DNA from: CAZGDV01 sp964524995
GTDB lineage: Bacteria > Chloroflexota > Dehalococcoidia > SZUA-161
DNA: 64,000 nt
Direction: 5' to 3'
NCBI GenBank assembly: GCA_964524995.1
Contig: CAZGDV010000002.1
Coordinates: 10,009 to 74,008, forward strand
Shown here: positions 26,026-35,140 of the stretch, in pieces
Layout of the letters: the number at the start of each line of letters is the position of its first letter
Position numbering within the stretch: the stretch's first letter is position 1
The notes under the pieces: generated by a model
Databases searched by the model: none
The model's input: the letters and a program-made list of their open reading frames with translations, nothing else
Told to the model about the DNA's origin: nothing
Program-made: the position numbers and the translations under genes

Positions 26026-26628
26026 TTGGAGTCACCAGCCAGACGAAAGGACATACCGCCGCAGAGACGCCGCCAGATCCTCGACGCCGCCCGAGAGCTG
26101 TTCGCACAGGGCGGATACCACGGCGTCACCGTCGAGGCCATCGCGGAGAGGGTCGGGGTCAGCAAGGGCAACATCTACTGGTATTTCAAGTCGAAGCAGG
26201 AGATATTCCAGCTGCTTTTCGACGACATCGTGGAGAAGCTGTTCCTGCCGCTGGCGGGTGCGCTGGAGGGCGAGGCCCCCGCCGTCGAGAAGCTCCGGGC
26301 GCTCGCGAGGTACACGCTGGACGCCGCCGAGAAGGAGGAGAACGTCGAGGCGCTGCATTTCATGTGGCAGATCGGCGTTCAGCCCGAGCTTCACAAGCTG
26401 CTTCCGTCCGATTACTCACATTGGGTAAGCCCGTTTATCGAGCACCTGACGCCCCTGTTCGAGGAGATGGGAGACGCAACCCCGGAGGGCGCCGCCCAGC
26501 TATACCTCATCATGCTCGATGCGTGCTGGTTCGTCGGCGCGCTGCGCCCCGATTTCTACGACAGGGAAGCCATCATGGCCGCCATCGAAGACAAGTTCCT
26601 CAACCCGGGAAGGAGGCAGGATGCCTAG
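26026..26628 (+). CDS. TetR/AcrR family repressor of the adjacent ABC exporter
   Basis: 200 aa. The N-terminal TetR HTH is clear: RRRQILDAARELFAQGGYHGVTVEAIAERVGVSKGNIYWYFKSKQEIF, followed by a helical ligand-binding domain. I take TTG 26026 as start (GGGGAG 9 bases upstream). The ATG at 25966 lies in the -10 box and would be upstream of the transcription start. It overlaps the ATP-binding protein gene by 8 bp. With the palindrome on the promoter, auto-repression released by an exporter substrate is the likely scheme. Confidence 0.9.
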   Translation: MESPARRKDIPPQRRRQILDAARELFAQGGYHGVTVEAIAERVGVSKGNIYWYFKSKQEIFQLLFDDIVEKLFLPLAGALEGEAPAVEKLRALARYTLDAAEKEENVEALHFMWQIGVQPELHKLLPSDYSHWVSPFIEHLTPLFEEMGDATPEGAAQLYLIMLDACWFVGALRPDFYDREAIMAAIEDKFLNPGRRQDA

Positions 26629-27352
26629 ATCACCCTCAGCGGACCCCGCGATCACCGTATTGCATGCAGAGAACGTGTCCCGAACATACCAGATGGGCCA
26701 GGTCGAGGTGAACGCCCTGAAGGATGCCAGCCTCGACATCACGCCCGGCGAGTTCGTCGTCATCCTCGGCCCCAGCGGGTCCGGCAAGACAACGCTCCTC
26801 AACATGATCGGCGGCATGGACAAGCCTACGTCGGGCAGGATCGCAGTCGATGGACTTGACATAACATCACTCGGCGAGAAGGGCCTGACGGGCTACCGGC
26901 GCAGGTACATCGGGTTCGTCTTCCAGTTCTTCAACCTTATCCCGACTTTGACCGCCAGGGAGAACGTGGAGTTCGCGGGGGAACTGGTAACCAACCCTCG
27001 GCCCGCCTCGGAGGTACTCGATGTCGTCGGGCTCGGGGACCGCGCCGAACACTACCCGAGCGAGCTGTCGGGCGGGGAGCAGCAGCGCGTGGCCATCGCC
27101 AGAGCGCTGGCCAAGGACACGCCAATCCTGCTCTGCGACGAGCCGACAGGGGAGCTGGACTTCGAGACCGGCAAGCACATCCTGGGCGCTATACGCTCGA
27201 TCAACAGGGCCGACAGCAAGACCGTACTGCTGGTCACACACAACACGGCCATTGGGGAGATGGCCGACAGGGTGATCCGGCTCAGGAGCGGCGAGATCAT
27301 CGAGGACAGGAGCAACGCCAGCCCTATAGATCCGCAGGAGCTGAGGTGGTAG
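26621..27352 (+). CDS. ABC transporter ATP-binding protein (MacB/LolD type)
   Basis: 243 aa ATPase. Walker A GPSGSGKTT lies near residue 50, Q-loop FVFQFFNLIPTLTARENV, signature LSGGEQQR near 149, Walker B ILLCDEPT near 169 and H-loop VTHN. The pattern is that of the MacB/LolD/FtsE group, which pairs with FtsX-type permeases. The ATG at 26621 is preceded by GGAGG; longer in-frame starts lie within the TetR gene. The permease begins 6 bp later. Probably exports a hydrophobic compound or lipoprotein-like cargo. Confidence 0.92.
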   Translation: MPRSPSADPAITVLHAENVSRTYQMGQVEVNALKDASLDITPGEFVVILGPSGSGKTTLLNMIGGMDKPTSGRIAVDGLDITSLGEKGLTGYRRRYIGFVFQFFNLIPTLTARENVEFAGELVTNPRPASEVLDVVGLGDRAEHYPSELSGGEQQRVAIARALAKDTPILLCDEPTGELDFETGKHILGAIRSINRADSKTVLLVTHNTAIGEMADRVIRLRSGEIIEDRSNASPIDPQELRW

Positions 27353-27358
27353 GCCGGC

Positions 27359-29752
27359 ATGAATAGAGTCAGGCGCCTGTTCCAGCGCAAGCTGCAGCGG
27401 AAGCTCATCCGTGACCTCGCCGGTTCAAAGGGCCTCTTCATCGCCGTATCCATCGTCATATTCCTCGGTGTGGCCCTCTTCGGGGCTTCCTTCCTCGGCT
27501 ACCGGAATCTGAAGTCATCCTACGACTACTCGTACGAAGTGCTGCGCATGGCCGACTTCACCATCCGGGTAGTGGAGGCCCCGCCGGAGTTGGTCGACGA
27601 ACTGGAGGCCGTACCAGGGATCGAAGCTGTGACCGGCAGGGTCAATACCGAGATCGTAATGGCCATCCCCGGTGACGAGGTGAAGCGTATATCGGCCACC
27701 TTCATCTCGCTGCCCGGTGCAACTAGGCCCGACGTCAACGACGTCAAGGTAGAGGAGGGCGACTACTTCGGCGATCCCGGCGGCAAGGCACTTCTGCTGG
27801 AGAAGGGCTTCGCCGAGCACCACGACCTGCACGCAGGCGACACAGTCAGCCTGGTCATCGGCGACGCTGAAGTGGGGTACAGCGTAGCCGGTATCGTCAC
27901 AAGCCCGGAGTACATCTGGCCCGCCAAGAGCCGGCAGGAGATACTGGTCTCGTTCGAGACATGGGGCGTCGGATTCCTCCCGCAGGAAACGATCGGCGGT
28001 CTTACGGGCTCCAGCGGCCTGAACGAGTTCTGCTTCCTGGTTGACGACGCGGTGGACAGAGATTCCGTGATCGAGCAGGTCGAAGCGATACTGTCGCCGT
28101 ACAGCGTAATCGACGTGGTACCACAGGAGGAGCAGCCCAGCAACAACGCTCTCAAGCTGGACCTACAGGAGTTCGGCGAGATGGCCGAGATATTCCCCCT
28201 GATGTTCCTCGTCGTCGGCGCGCTCGCCACGTACATCCTTCTCACAAGGCTGGTACAGAACCAGCGGGCCCAGATCGGCCTGATGCGGGCAATCGGCTAC
28301 ACCCGGCGACAGGTCCTGTTTCACTATCTCGGCTTCGCCCTGATCATAGGTATCGCGGGGTCGGTCGCAGGAATCATAGCGGGATACCTGCTCGGCGGCG
28401 CGGTAACGAACCTGTATGTAGACATACTCGGCCTGCCGTACACCCACACCCAGATGGGCTGGATCGAGTGGCTGGCGATAGAGGAGGGGATCGCCGCAGG
28501 CGTCCTGCCCTGCCTGATCGGAGGTTTCATACCCGCGTTCGCCGCCTCACGATTGATACCGGCGGAGGCGATGCGCACGCCCCCTCCTGCCGCCGGCAGG
28601 CGACCGGTGATCGAGCGCATCTTCCCCTTCCTCGCCAGGCTGTCCTTCCTGTGGAAGGTCCCGCTGCGCAATATCTTCCGCAACCGGCGCCGCAGCATCT
28701 ACACGATGATAGGCGTTGCCTTCGGCATCATGCTGATCCTCGTCTCGGCCTCGTTCATCGACTCTTTCGACGCGGTCTTCTCGATGCAGTTCGACGATAT
28801 ACAGCGGAGCGACGCGCAGATTAACTTCGCCGATCCCCAGCCCGAATACGTGCTCGACGAGATAGCGGGATGGGAGGAAGTCGAGACAGTCGAGCCGGTG
28901 CTCCAAATCCCGGCGCGTCTCGCGTATGGAGACGAGACCTACTCGACGTTGGCAATCGGCCTGGCCGAAGACTCCGACCTTTACGGCCTCTACCGAACTT
29001 CGGGCGAACGAGTCTACGCAAGCCAGGGCCAGGTACTGCTCAGCGAGGCGCTGGAGGACAAGCTGGGCGTGCACGTGGGAGACACTATTGGGGTGGACGC
29101 CGCGCCCTACGGCGGCGGCGAGCTCGAAGTCGCGGGATTCGTCAAGCAACCACTGGGCAGCTACGGGTACATCGCCATCGAGGATGCGCAGCAGATGGCG
29201 GGATACCCCGTGGTCAACGGCATCATGCTGGCCTCCAGTACAGATGACCTCAGCCCGCTCAGGGACAAGGCTCATGGCCTGCCGGGAGCTGCCTCCATCG
29301 ACGTGACGTCCGAGTTGGGAGACAAGGTGGACGAGATGCTGTCGCTGATTCGCGGCATCATGTACGTGATGCTCGCCTTCGGCGCCGCCCTCTGCCTGGC
29401 TATAGTATTCACCACGGTCACCATAAGCATAGTGGAGCGCAGGCGCGAGATCGCGACCATGCGCACCCTCGGCGAGGGCAAGGGCCGTATCGCCGCCATG
29501 ATAACGATCGAGAACCTGATCCTCGGCCTGGTTGCGGTGATACCGGGCATACCGCTCGCCTACGGCGTCGCGATGATGATGTCGCGCTTCTTCCAGACCG
29601 ACATGATGAACTTCTACCTGGCCATATACCCCCGCACCTACGTCATGGTGGTCGCTATAGTCGTGATCATCATGCTGGTATCACAGCTGCCCGGCATAAG
29701 GCAGCTCAACCGCATGGACCTGGCGAAGGTGATAAAGGAACAGACTACCTAG
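27359..29752 (+). CDS. ABC transporter permease, double MacB/FtsX type
   Basis: 797 aa. Two repeats of the FtsX plan: a helix near residues 20-45, an extracytoplasmic MacB-type domain, three helices around 275-405 (FPLMFLVVGALATYILL); then a second anchor near 445-465, a second extracytoplasmic domain, and three helices from about 660 to 790. The cytoplasmic loop motifs RAIGYTRRQV and RTLGEGKGRI match the coupling segments of FtsX permeases. It forms an exporter with the preceding ATPase, encoded in one fused chain rather than two permeases. Confidence 0.9.
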   Translation: MNRVRRLFQRKLQRKLIRDLAGSKGLFIAVSIVIFLGVALFGASFLGYRNLKSSYDYSYEVLRMADFTIRVVEAPPELVDELEAVPGIEAVTGRVNTEIVMAIPGDEVKRISATFISLPGATRPDVNDVKVEEGDYFGDPGGKALLLEKGFAEHHDLHAGDTVSLVIGDAEVGYSVAGIVTSPEYIWPAKSRQEILVSFETWGVGFLPQETIGGLTGSSGLNEFCFLVDDAVDRDSVIEQVEAILSPYSVIDVVPQEEQPSNNALKLDLQEFGEMAEIFPLMFLVVGALATYILLTRLVQNQRAQIGLMRAIGYTRRQVLFHYLGFALIIGIAGSVAGIIAGYLLGGAVTNLYVDILGLPYTHTQMGWIEWLAIEEGIAAGVLPCLIGGFIPAFAASRLIPAEAMRTPPPAAGRRPVIERIFPFLARLSFLWKVPLRNIFRNRRRSIYTMIGVAFGIMLILVSASFIDSFDAVFSMQFDDIQRSDAQINFADPQPEYVLDEIAGWEEVETVEPVLQIPARLAYGDETYSTLAIGLAEDSDLYGLYRTSGERVYASQGQVLLSEALEDKLGVHVGDTIGVDAAPYGGGELEVAGFVKQPLGSYGYIAIEDAQQMAGYPVVNGIMLASSTDDLSPLRDKAHGLPGAASIDVTSELGDKVDEMLSLIRGIMYVMLAFGAALCLAIVFTTVTISIVERRREIATMRTLGEGKGRIAAMITIENLILGLVAVIPGIPLAYGVAMMMSRFFQTDMMNFYLAIYPRTYVMVVAIVVIIMLVSQLPGIRQLNRMDLAKVIKEQTT

Positions 29753-29819
29753 CACGGCCTCGGCTCGTCAATCCAGCGTGCGACGCTCAAGATCGAGAGG
29801 AAAGGGGAGCTTTTGGGAA

Positions 29820-29848
29820 TTGACGCGATGCGCTGCGTCGGCTAGACT
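29820..29848 (+). promoter_or_regulatory. Sigma70-like promoter for a short transcript
   Basis: TTGACG at 29820-29825, a 17-bp spacer and TAGACT at 29843-29848, in the gap after the ABC permease. Predicted start near 29855. Confidence 0.5.
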
Positions 29849-29854
29849 CAGTCC

Positions 29855-29985
29855 ACACGGTAAGCATCTCGGGAGGGGAACTCAGCATCCCCCTTGAGGG
29901 GGCTTTGAGCCGCCAGTCTTAATTGGTCACTTGACTGGTGGGGAGCCAGTAGTGAAACCGACCTCGTGAGGTCGGTTTTCTTGTT
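29855..29985 (+). ncRNA. Candidate ~130-nt structured RNA or leader attenuator
   Basis: Between a promoter-like pair and a strong terminator lies a stretch rich in pairing: CCCCC-TTGA-GGGGG (29889-29902), CCAGTC pairing with GACTGG about 14 nt later (29913-29936), then the terminator hairpin. It could be a stand-alone small RNA or the leader of the lipoprotein gene that starts at 30024, 38 bp after the terminator. It matches no riboswitch class I know. End positions are estimates. Confidence 0.45.
29955..29982 (+). terminator. Rho-independent terminator
   Basis: 11-bp stem (29955-29965 with 29968-29978, AAACCGACCTC and its complement) on a GT loop, followed by TTCTTGTT. It is the clearest intrinsic terminator in the window and could end either the ABC operon or the short RNA. 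Confidence 0.8.
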
Positions 29986-30023
29986 GTCCGGCCACCGCGA
30001 CCAACCGGATCAAGGGCAAGAGC

Positions 30024-30572
30024 ATGAAGACCGTACGTACTATTATCACCGCCCTTGTAGTCACGATTGCCATCTGTGTGATGGCCGCTGGCCTGTCGTG
30101 CACTAGCGAGACACGTGAGATATCGCAAGCTGATCCGATCTCGCCCACTAAGGCGTATACCTCTGCAGTCATACCGATACTGACCTCCATTTCCTCCGCC
30201 AACAAGGTCTACCTGATGCCGATGGAACGCGCTCACCAACTCAGCGAGAGCAGTGCGCCGGGCGAATTCACCGCAATCCAAGAGGCGGCCACTCTGTACG
30301 CTGACGAGATAGCGAGATGCCGTGAGCAGTGGAACGAGATCAGCCCTCCCGACGCACTCAGCAGGTTCCACGTTGACTATGCCGGCTACCTCCAGGTCGA
30401 AGAGGATAGTGCCAAGCTCCTCGCTTTGAGCGTCCGGCTGCATGATCTGGACGGTGTGTCCATAGCGATGGATATCAGGGACGACAACTTCGAGTGGCTG
30501 AAGGACTGTCTGGAGCAATTCGAAGCGACTACCACCATCCCGGACATGGGTGACGACGACCTCATCCTCTGA
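30024..30572 (+). CDS. Predicted lipoprotein, unknown function
   Basis: 182 aa. An N-terminal signal helix (TIITALVVTIAICVMAAG) leads to a lipobox GLSC with Cys at about residue 26, so the mature protein is probably lipid-anchored outside the membrane. The mature part is mainly helical and acidic (IQEAATLYADEIARCREQWNEI, LHDLDGVSIAMDIRDDNFEWLKDCLEQFE), without a family I know. It stands alone, after a terminator. Confidence 0.65.
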   Translation: MKTVRTIITALVVTIAICVMAAGLSCTSETREISQADPISPTKAYTSAVIPILTSISSANKVYLMPMERAHQLSESSAPGEFTAIQEAATLYADEIARCREQWNEISPPDALSRFHVDYAGYLQVEEDSAKLLALSVRLHDLDGVSIAMDIRDDNFEWLKDCLEQFEATTTIPDMGDDDLIL

Positions 30573-30938
30573 AACATCTCGCCGTCCACGCCTCAACTCA
30601 CCGACACCACCCCAGCCTGCCGAGCCGCCTAGCCCTCTGCCGAGCCATAAGGCTCCATCGTGCTCTCCATGACCGAATGGTGTGCCTAGCATGTCGCAAA
30701 GGCGAGACGGGCTCCTGAGCGCCTCTGAGAGGCCTCCAGGGTCGGCGGGCGGGCAGGCACTACCAAGGCTCGACGGCGGGGCGAGGGCATAATACCTCAC
30801 AAATCAGCACCAACGTCGTTCTACCCACCCGGCGCCCGATGGCAGCAGGTTGCCCGCAGTAGTCACGCGCAGGTGTTTGACAACGAGACCCCCAAGTAGC
30901 AGAATGCACAAATCAGACCAACCACCTGGAGGCTCGCC
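30573..30938. other. 366-bp non-coding stretch
   Basis: No gene seen. Two octamer-like units (AACATCTC, GCCGTCCA) at 30573-30588 directly follow the stop codon and may be a decayed array. GCCTCTGAGAGGC near 30720-30732 is a small hairpin. CGCCCGATGGCA near 30832 recurs in the 48.4-48.6 kb repeat. The end is the likely promoter region of the DUF4097-like lipoprotein. Confidence 0.4.
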
Positions 30939-31742
30939 ATGAATGTTGCCCAGTTTCGCAAGTCGCGATCCGGTGTACTCCTCTTAGCCCTCACTCTCGT
31001 TTCCGCTCTCACCTTGCTCGTGGCTGGTTGCAGCACCGGCCCGGAAACGAGCGAGACATACACATTCAATGTCGGTGAGATGGCCAAGCTCGTGGTGACC
31101 GCTGACAACACCCAGGTGGACATCCAGGCCCAACCGGGCGGCAACATAACCGTACAGGCAACGCTGCGCCGCGCCGACGACCTGACCTACGAGTTATCCC
31201 AGGACGGCAACACCGTCACCATCGACATCGACATCGAGGGCGCAGGGTTCATCGGCGAGAGCCCCGGCGCGGAGCTTGACATAACCGTCCCGCCGCAGAC
31301 GGAACTCGATATCCGCACATCCAACGGCGCGGTTAACGGCAACGGTACGCACGGCATCGCCAAGGTGGAGACGTCGAACGGCAAGATCGAGTTCAAGAAC
31401 GCGAGCGGCGATTTCGACCTCAGGACCAGCAACGGCAGCCTGAACCTGTCGGACTTCTCAGGCCAGGTTGACGGCGAGACGAGCAACGGCCGGATCGAGT
31501 TCGAGGGCAACCTGACTGACGGGTCGGAGAACCGCCTCACAACGAGTAATGGCAGAATAGACGTAGAGTTCGATGCCGAGCCCAACATCGACCTGGACGC
31601 CGAGACGAGCAACGGCGATATCGATTGCGACTTCCCCATCACGGCGACGGTGACCGGCGACGACCGCCTGGTCGGCACGATCGGCGCCGGCGGCACGAAG
31701 CTGGACCTGAGCACGAGCAACGGCGACATAACGATCAGGTAG
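30939..31742 (+). CDS. DUF4097-like beta-repeat lipoprotein
   Basis: 267 aa. Signal helix and lipobox LVAGC (Cys at about residue 31). The mature protein is a right-handed beta-helix-like repeat: the motif TSNG occurs seven times (RTSNGAV, ETSNGKI, RTSNGSL, ETSNGRI, TTSNGRI, ETSNGDI, STSNGDI), roughly every 15-20 residues, as in the DUF4097/adhesin-like family. These proteins sit at the cell envelope; function is unknown. Octamer array E starts at its stop codon. Confidence 0.82.
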   Translation: MNVAQFRKSRSGVLLLALTLVSALTLLVAGCSTGPETSETYTFNVGEMAKLVVTADNTQVDIQAQPGGNITVQATLRRADDLTYELSQDGNTVTIDIDIEGAGFIGESPGAELDITVPPQTELDIRTSNGAVNGNGTHGIAKVETSNGKIEFKNASGDFDLRTSNGSLNLSDFSGQVDGETSNGRIEFEGNLTDGSENRLTTSNGRIDVEFDAEPNIDLDAETSNGDIDCDFPITATVTGDDRLVGTIGAGGTKLDLSTSNGDITIR

Positions 31743-31805
31743 ACGCTCCACCATCCCTATGTCCCAATGTCCGGGCTGCCAGATGTTCAGATGTCTGGCT
31801 GGCTA
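31742..31805 (+). repeat. Degenerate octamer array E (8 units)
   Basis: GACGCTCC, ACCATCCC, TATGTCCC, AATGTCCG, GGCTGCCA, GATGTTCA, GATGTCTG, GCTGGCTA. The first unit begins on the last base of the lipoprotein stop codon. Confidence 0.7.
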
Positions 31806-31962
31806 CCCAGAGGTAACATCTATCGAATCTTGACGCTTATGCTCGCCTAGAGTAGCATTGTGCCGGCATTCCCCGCTTGAAACCCGAGGACGAAGTGGAT
31901 GTGTGCAAGGGCACGTGAGTGGGTGCGATTCTCATGACAGCTTTGCATTCAAGAGTGCTCCC

Positions 31963-33384
31963 ATGACGATACAACAACAACCTGAGTTGGCCGATCTCTC
32001 CAGTCATGAAAGTGCGCACTCAGGCTATCGCGACACCTTAACACGTCTAATTAGGGGCGACCTAGACTTCCACGATGACAACAGCCTGTACTCATCACAC
32101 AACTTCCACCCGTTTCCCGCCAAGTTCCCCCCACAGCTCCCACGCCTATTCATCGAGCAACTGACTAAGCCAAACGATGTCGTTTTGGACCCCATGATGG
32201 GGTCAGGCACTACCGTGCTTGAAGCCTATCTCGCGGGAAGACGTGCGATCGGCCTGGATATAGACCCGCTAGCAATTACGATATCGAACGTCAAAACGAC
32301 CCCCTACGACAAGAACGAGCTAATCGAGTTGACAAAAGTCATAGTCGCCAAAGCCCGTGAGTCGGTGGGACACCGCCGAACGGAGCTAGAGAGCGCTCTT
32401 CAGTCAGGTTTCGACGCGCCAACGCGGCGATTCCTTGACACATGGTTTCCGAAAGACACTCAACTGGAACTCCTTGCACTCATTCAGGAGACAGAAAGGG
32501 AGACAGATCATTCCACGAGATCCTTCTTTGAATTGGCGTTTTCGGGGGTTATCATTACGAAGTCCGGCGGGGTATCCTACGCACTCGACTTAGCGCACAC
32601 ACGGCCGCACAGAGCCAAGTTGGTTCTCGACATGTCCGGCAGAGTGCTCCTCGGTCATCGTGCACTTGGAGTCGCCAGTTCAGAACGCGATAGGCTCCTG
32701 ACCAAGACAATCCGTTCTGCTATTGAAGAGTTCGAGAGGCGAGTGTTCAACAATCTCAAGGGTGTTCTGGATAGAAGCAGTGGCTTCCCCAAGCCCTACG
32801 TCACGTTCGGAGACGCGAGGAGCCTGTCCCTGGACGAGAACTCGGTCGACCTGATTGTCACTTCGCCCCCCTACGCATCCAATGCCATAGACTACATGAG
32901 GGCTCACAAGTTCGCTCTCGTGTGGATGGGGTACTCAATAGCCGAGCTCAGCGAGCGACGTCGGGAGTATATCGGTAGCGAGGTCATTCAGGGCGCAGAC
33001 CTAGTCGACTTCCCGTCTCGAACGACCGCGGTCATCGAAGATATATCGGTCGTCGATGCACGGAAGGGGCTCGTCTTGCGACACTACTATTCGGAGATGG
33101 CATTGGTGTTGAGGGAGATGCTTCGAGTACTGAAGCCCGGGAAGGCTGCTATCGTCGTTGTGGGTAGCTCCCTCATGCGCGGACGGGATACGCAGACAGG
33201 CGATTGTCTTGCAGAAATAGGCGCGCGCCTAGGCTTAGATGTCGTGGCCGTGGGAACCCGGAGCCTCGACCGCAATCGCAGAATGCTGCCGGCTGGTCAC
33301 CGAGTTGACCCTAGTTCGCAGATCCAGCAACGGATGCACAAGGAACAGGTGATCGCTTTCTGCAAACCTGCCCAGCGAAGTTGA
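31963..33384 (+). CDS. DNA amino-methyltransferase (N4-cytosine/N6-adenine type)
   Basis: 473 aa. The AdoMet-binding motif DPMMGSGTT at residues 76-84 and acidic loop IGLDIDPLA come first; the catalytic TSPPY motif lies at about 300-304. This order (motif I before IV) with TSPPY fits amino-methyltransferases, TSPPY being commonest in N4-cytosine enzymes. The N-terminal HNFHPFPAKFPPQLPRL is typical of this subgroup. ATG 31963 is chosen; the frame is open to 31858 without support. Base composition is more AT-rich than neighbours, suggesting transfer. It should protect against the endonuclease encoded 21 bp downstream. Confidence 0.88.
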   Translation: MTIQQQPELADLSSHESAHSGYRDTLTRLIRGDLDFHDDNSLYSSHNFHPFPAKFPPQLPRLFIEQLTKPNDVVLDPMMGSGTTVLEAYLAGRRAIGLDIDPLAITISNVKTTPYDKNELIELTKVIVAKARESVGHRRTELESALQSGFDAPTRRFLDTWFPKDTQLELLALIQETERETDHSTRSFFELAFSGVIITKSGGVSYALDLAHTRPHRAKLVLDMSGRVLLGHRALGVASSERDRLLTKTIRSAIEEFERRVFNNLKGVLDRSSGFPKPYVTFGDARSLSLDENSVDLIVTSPPYASNAIDYMRAHKFALVWMGYSIAELSERRREYIGSEVIQGADLVDFPSRTTAVIEDISVVDARKGLVLRHYYSEMALVLREMLRVLKPGKAAIVVVGSSLMRGRDTQTGDCLAEIGARLGLDVVAVGTRSLDRNRRMLPAGHRVDPSSQIQQRMHKEQVIAFCKPAQRS

Positions 33385-33405
33385 CGACGCGGCGAAGGAG
33401 GGCAG

Positions 33406-34263
33406 ATGAGCATATCTCAACTGCGCCGAGAGTACCACGAGCGTATCTGCGCTGAGATAATCAGAGTCACTGAGAATAAGAGTGTAACATACCCCAACTT
33501 CGCTGATGGCAGCAACAAGTCGAGTCGCGATATCGCTTGGGCAATCACGAGGCTTCTAGGCCACAGGCCCCAACAAGAGAGGATCGATGGTCAAACAGTG
33601 GGTGATCGATTTGAGTTGGCAACGCGAGATTTCCTAGAGTCTGCATTCCTTCTCCTGGAGCACATCCGCCCCGGTAAATGGATGTACCAAGTTAAGACAG
33701 CTATATCGAAGTTCTACCAGTTCGAGCATCTTCGGTATCTGGAAGAGGTTGTGAAAAGTGACAAAGTGCTCTCATCAGCCTTTGGCGGTGACTACATCGT
33801 CAAGCCCGACATTGTTGTCGGAAGGTATCCTGTGACAGATAAGGAGGTCAACAGCCATCATGTGCTTGTTCGCAGGCAAGACAAAGTGGCGAAGTTGACA
33901 CCCCTGCGAGTTCAAAATCAGAAGGATGCTCTTCCTCTACTTCATGCCAGCATCTCCTGCAAGTGGACCATCCGAAGCGACAGGTCGCAGAACACGCGAA
34001 CAGAGGCTCTCAACCTCATCCGGAACCGCAAGGGCCATTTGCCCCACATAGTCGCGGTCACGGCCGAACCCTTGCCCTCTCGCCTAGCAACCCTAGCGCT
34101 AGGCACCGGCGACCTCGACTGCGTATACCACTTCGCGCTCCCCGAATTGTGCTCATCAATCGAAGACTTGGACAACCAAGACCAACTGGACATGCTCCGA
34201 ATCCTAATGGATGGTCGGCGCTTGCGTGACATCAGCGACTTGCCATTCGATCTAGCGATCTAA
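33406..34263 (+). CDS. NgoMIV-type type II restriction endonuclease
   Basis: 285 aa, about the length of NgoMIV (which cuts GCCGGC). Catalytic residues line up with those described for NgoMIV: E70, D135 (in KPDIVVG; D140 in NgoMIV), S184-C-K186 (S185/K187) and E200 (E201). The C-terminal half (TEALNLIRNRKGHLPHIVAV, LGTGDLDCVYHFALPEL) is strongly conserved in the family. With the preceding methyltransferase it forms a type II restriction-modification pair. Recognition of GCCGGC or a related R-CCGG-Y site is an inference. Confidence 0.9.
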   Translation: MSISQLRREYHERICAEIIRVTENKSVTYPNFADGSNKSSRDIAWAITRLLGHRPQQERIDGQTVGDRFELATRDFLESAFLLLEHIRPGKWMYQVKTAISKFYQFEHLRYLEEVVKSDKVLSSAFGGDYIVKPDIVVGRYPVTDKEVNSHHVLVRRQDKVAKLTPLRVQNQKDALPLLHASISCKWTIRSDRSQNTRTEALNLIRNRKGHLPHIVAVTAEPLPSRLATLALGTGDLDCVYHFALPELCSSIEDLDNQDQLDMLRILMDGRRLRDISDLPFDLAI

Positions 34264-34359
34264 TCCCCACCAAAGGGCATTGTCTTCCCATGTCTCGCAA
34301 ACTCTATCCGATGCCCTAACATTAGCCCCCAATACCCCTCCTGCGCTAAAATACTCCCC

Positions 34360-35031
34360 GTGATCAATCGCAAGGATGTCAAAGTCGAGCGCCGCAGGGT
34401 CAAGAGCGGACGTATCATGGTCCATCCCGACCTGCGGATCGAACTCATCGTCCCGCTCCGCACCTCGAACGCCGAGATCGATGAGATCATCCGCCACAAG
34501 TCGAAGTGGATCGAGAAGAAGCTGCGCTACTTCAGGCACAGGAAGACCCTGGGCGTGCAGCTCAAGCGGGGCGAGGTCCTGCTGTACGGCGAGGTCTATA
34601 GGTTCCGGCCCGTCCCCGAGCTCGGTCGGAAGGTGGCAGTCGATTCAAAGGGCAAGACGATATCCTCCGGCAGGGACTTGCTGGACGCCCACGTGCTGGA
34701 GGAATGGTACCGGGAGGAGGCCAGGAGAGTCATCTCGAAGCGGCTGCGCCACTATGCCAGGGAGTACGGTCTCCCGTACAATAGAGTGTACATTCGCGGC
34801 CAGAAGACAAGATGGGGGAGCTGTTCGGCGAAGAAGAACCTCTCGTTCAACTGGCGTCTGGTCCAGGTCCCGCCGCGTATTCTGGACTACGTAGTGGCCC
34901 ACGAGTTGGTTCACGCGCAGCACTTCGACCACTCGGACGCCTTCTGGGAGCGGCTGGAAGGGGTATACCCCGAATACGAAGAGGCAAGGGAGTGGCTGGA
35001 GAACTACCACGCCTACCAGAGGCACTCGTAG
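34360..35031 (+). CDS. YgjP-like zinc metallopeptidase (DUF45/M48-related)
   Basis: 223 aa. The conserved core WGSCSAKKNLSFNWRLVQVP starts near residue 152, followed by YVVAHELVHAQHFDHSDAFW with the zinc motif HELVH at 181-185 and a third His in HFDHS. This is the YgjP/DUF45 (SprT-like) family, often next to restriction-modification genes and of unclear substrate. GTG 34360 is used as start. It returns to the GC-rich composition of the genome, unlike the R-M pair before it. Confidence 0.85.
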   Translation: MINRKDVKVERRRVKSGRIMVHPDLRIELIVPLRTSNAEIDEIIRHKSKWIEKKLRYFRHRKTLGVQLKRGEVLLYGEVYRFRPVPELGRKVAVDSKGKTISSGRDLLDAHVLEEWYREEARRVISKRLRHYAREYGLPYNRVYIRGQKTRWGSCSAKKNLSFNWRLVQVPPRILDYVVAHELVHAQHFDHSDAFWERLEGVYPEYEEAREWLENYHAYQRHS

Positions 35032-35110
35032 CGGGCGATTCGGCGAATCGCCCGCAGATGCACACAACCGAGACAGTGTCAAGCAGGACTTGCCATTCGC
35101 AACATTATGT

Positions 35111-35140
35111 GACAACATTTGACAACATGTGACAACACTG
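35111..35140 (+). promoter_or_regulatory. Three tandem 10-bp repeats, putative operator
   Basis: GACAACATTT, GACAACATGT and GACAACACTG follow each other directly and overlap the -35 box of the kinase gene. One unit per DNA turn places the sites on one face of the helix, as expected for a repressor such as the HTH domain of the gene they precede. Confidence 0.6.
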
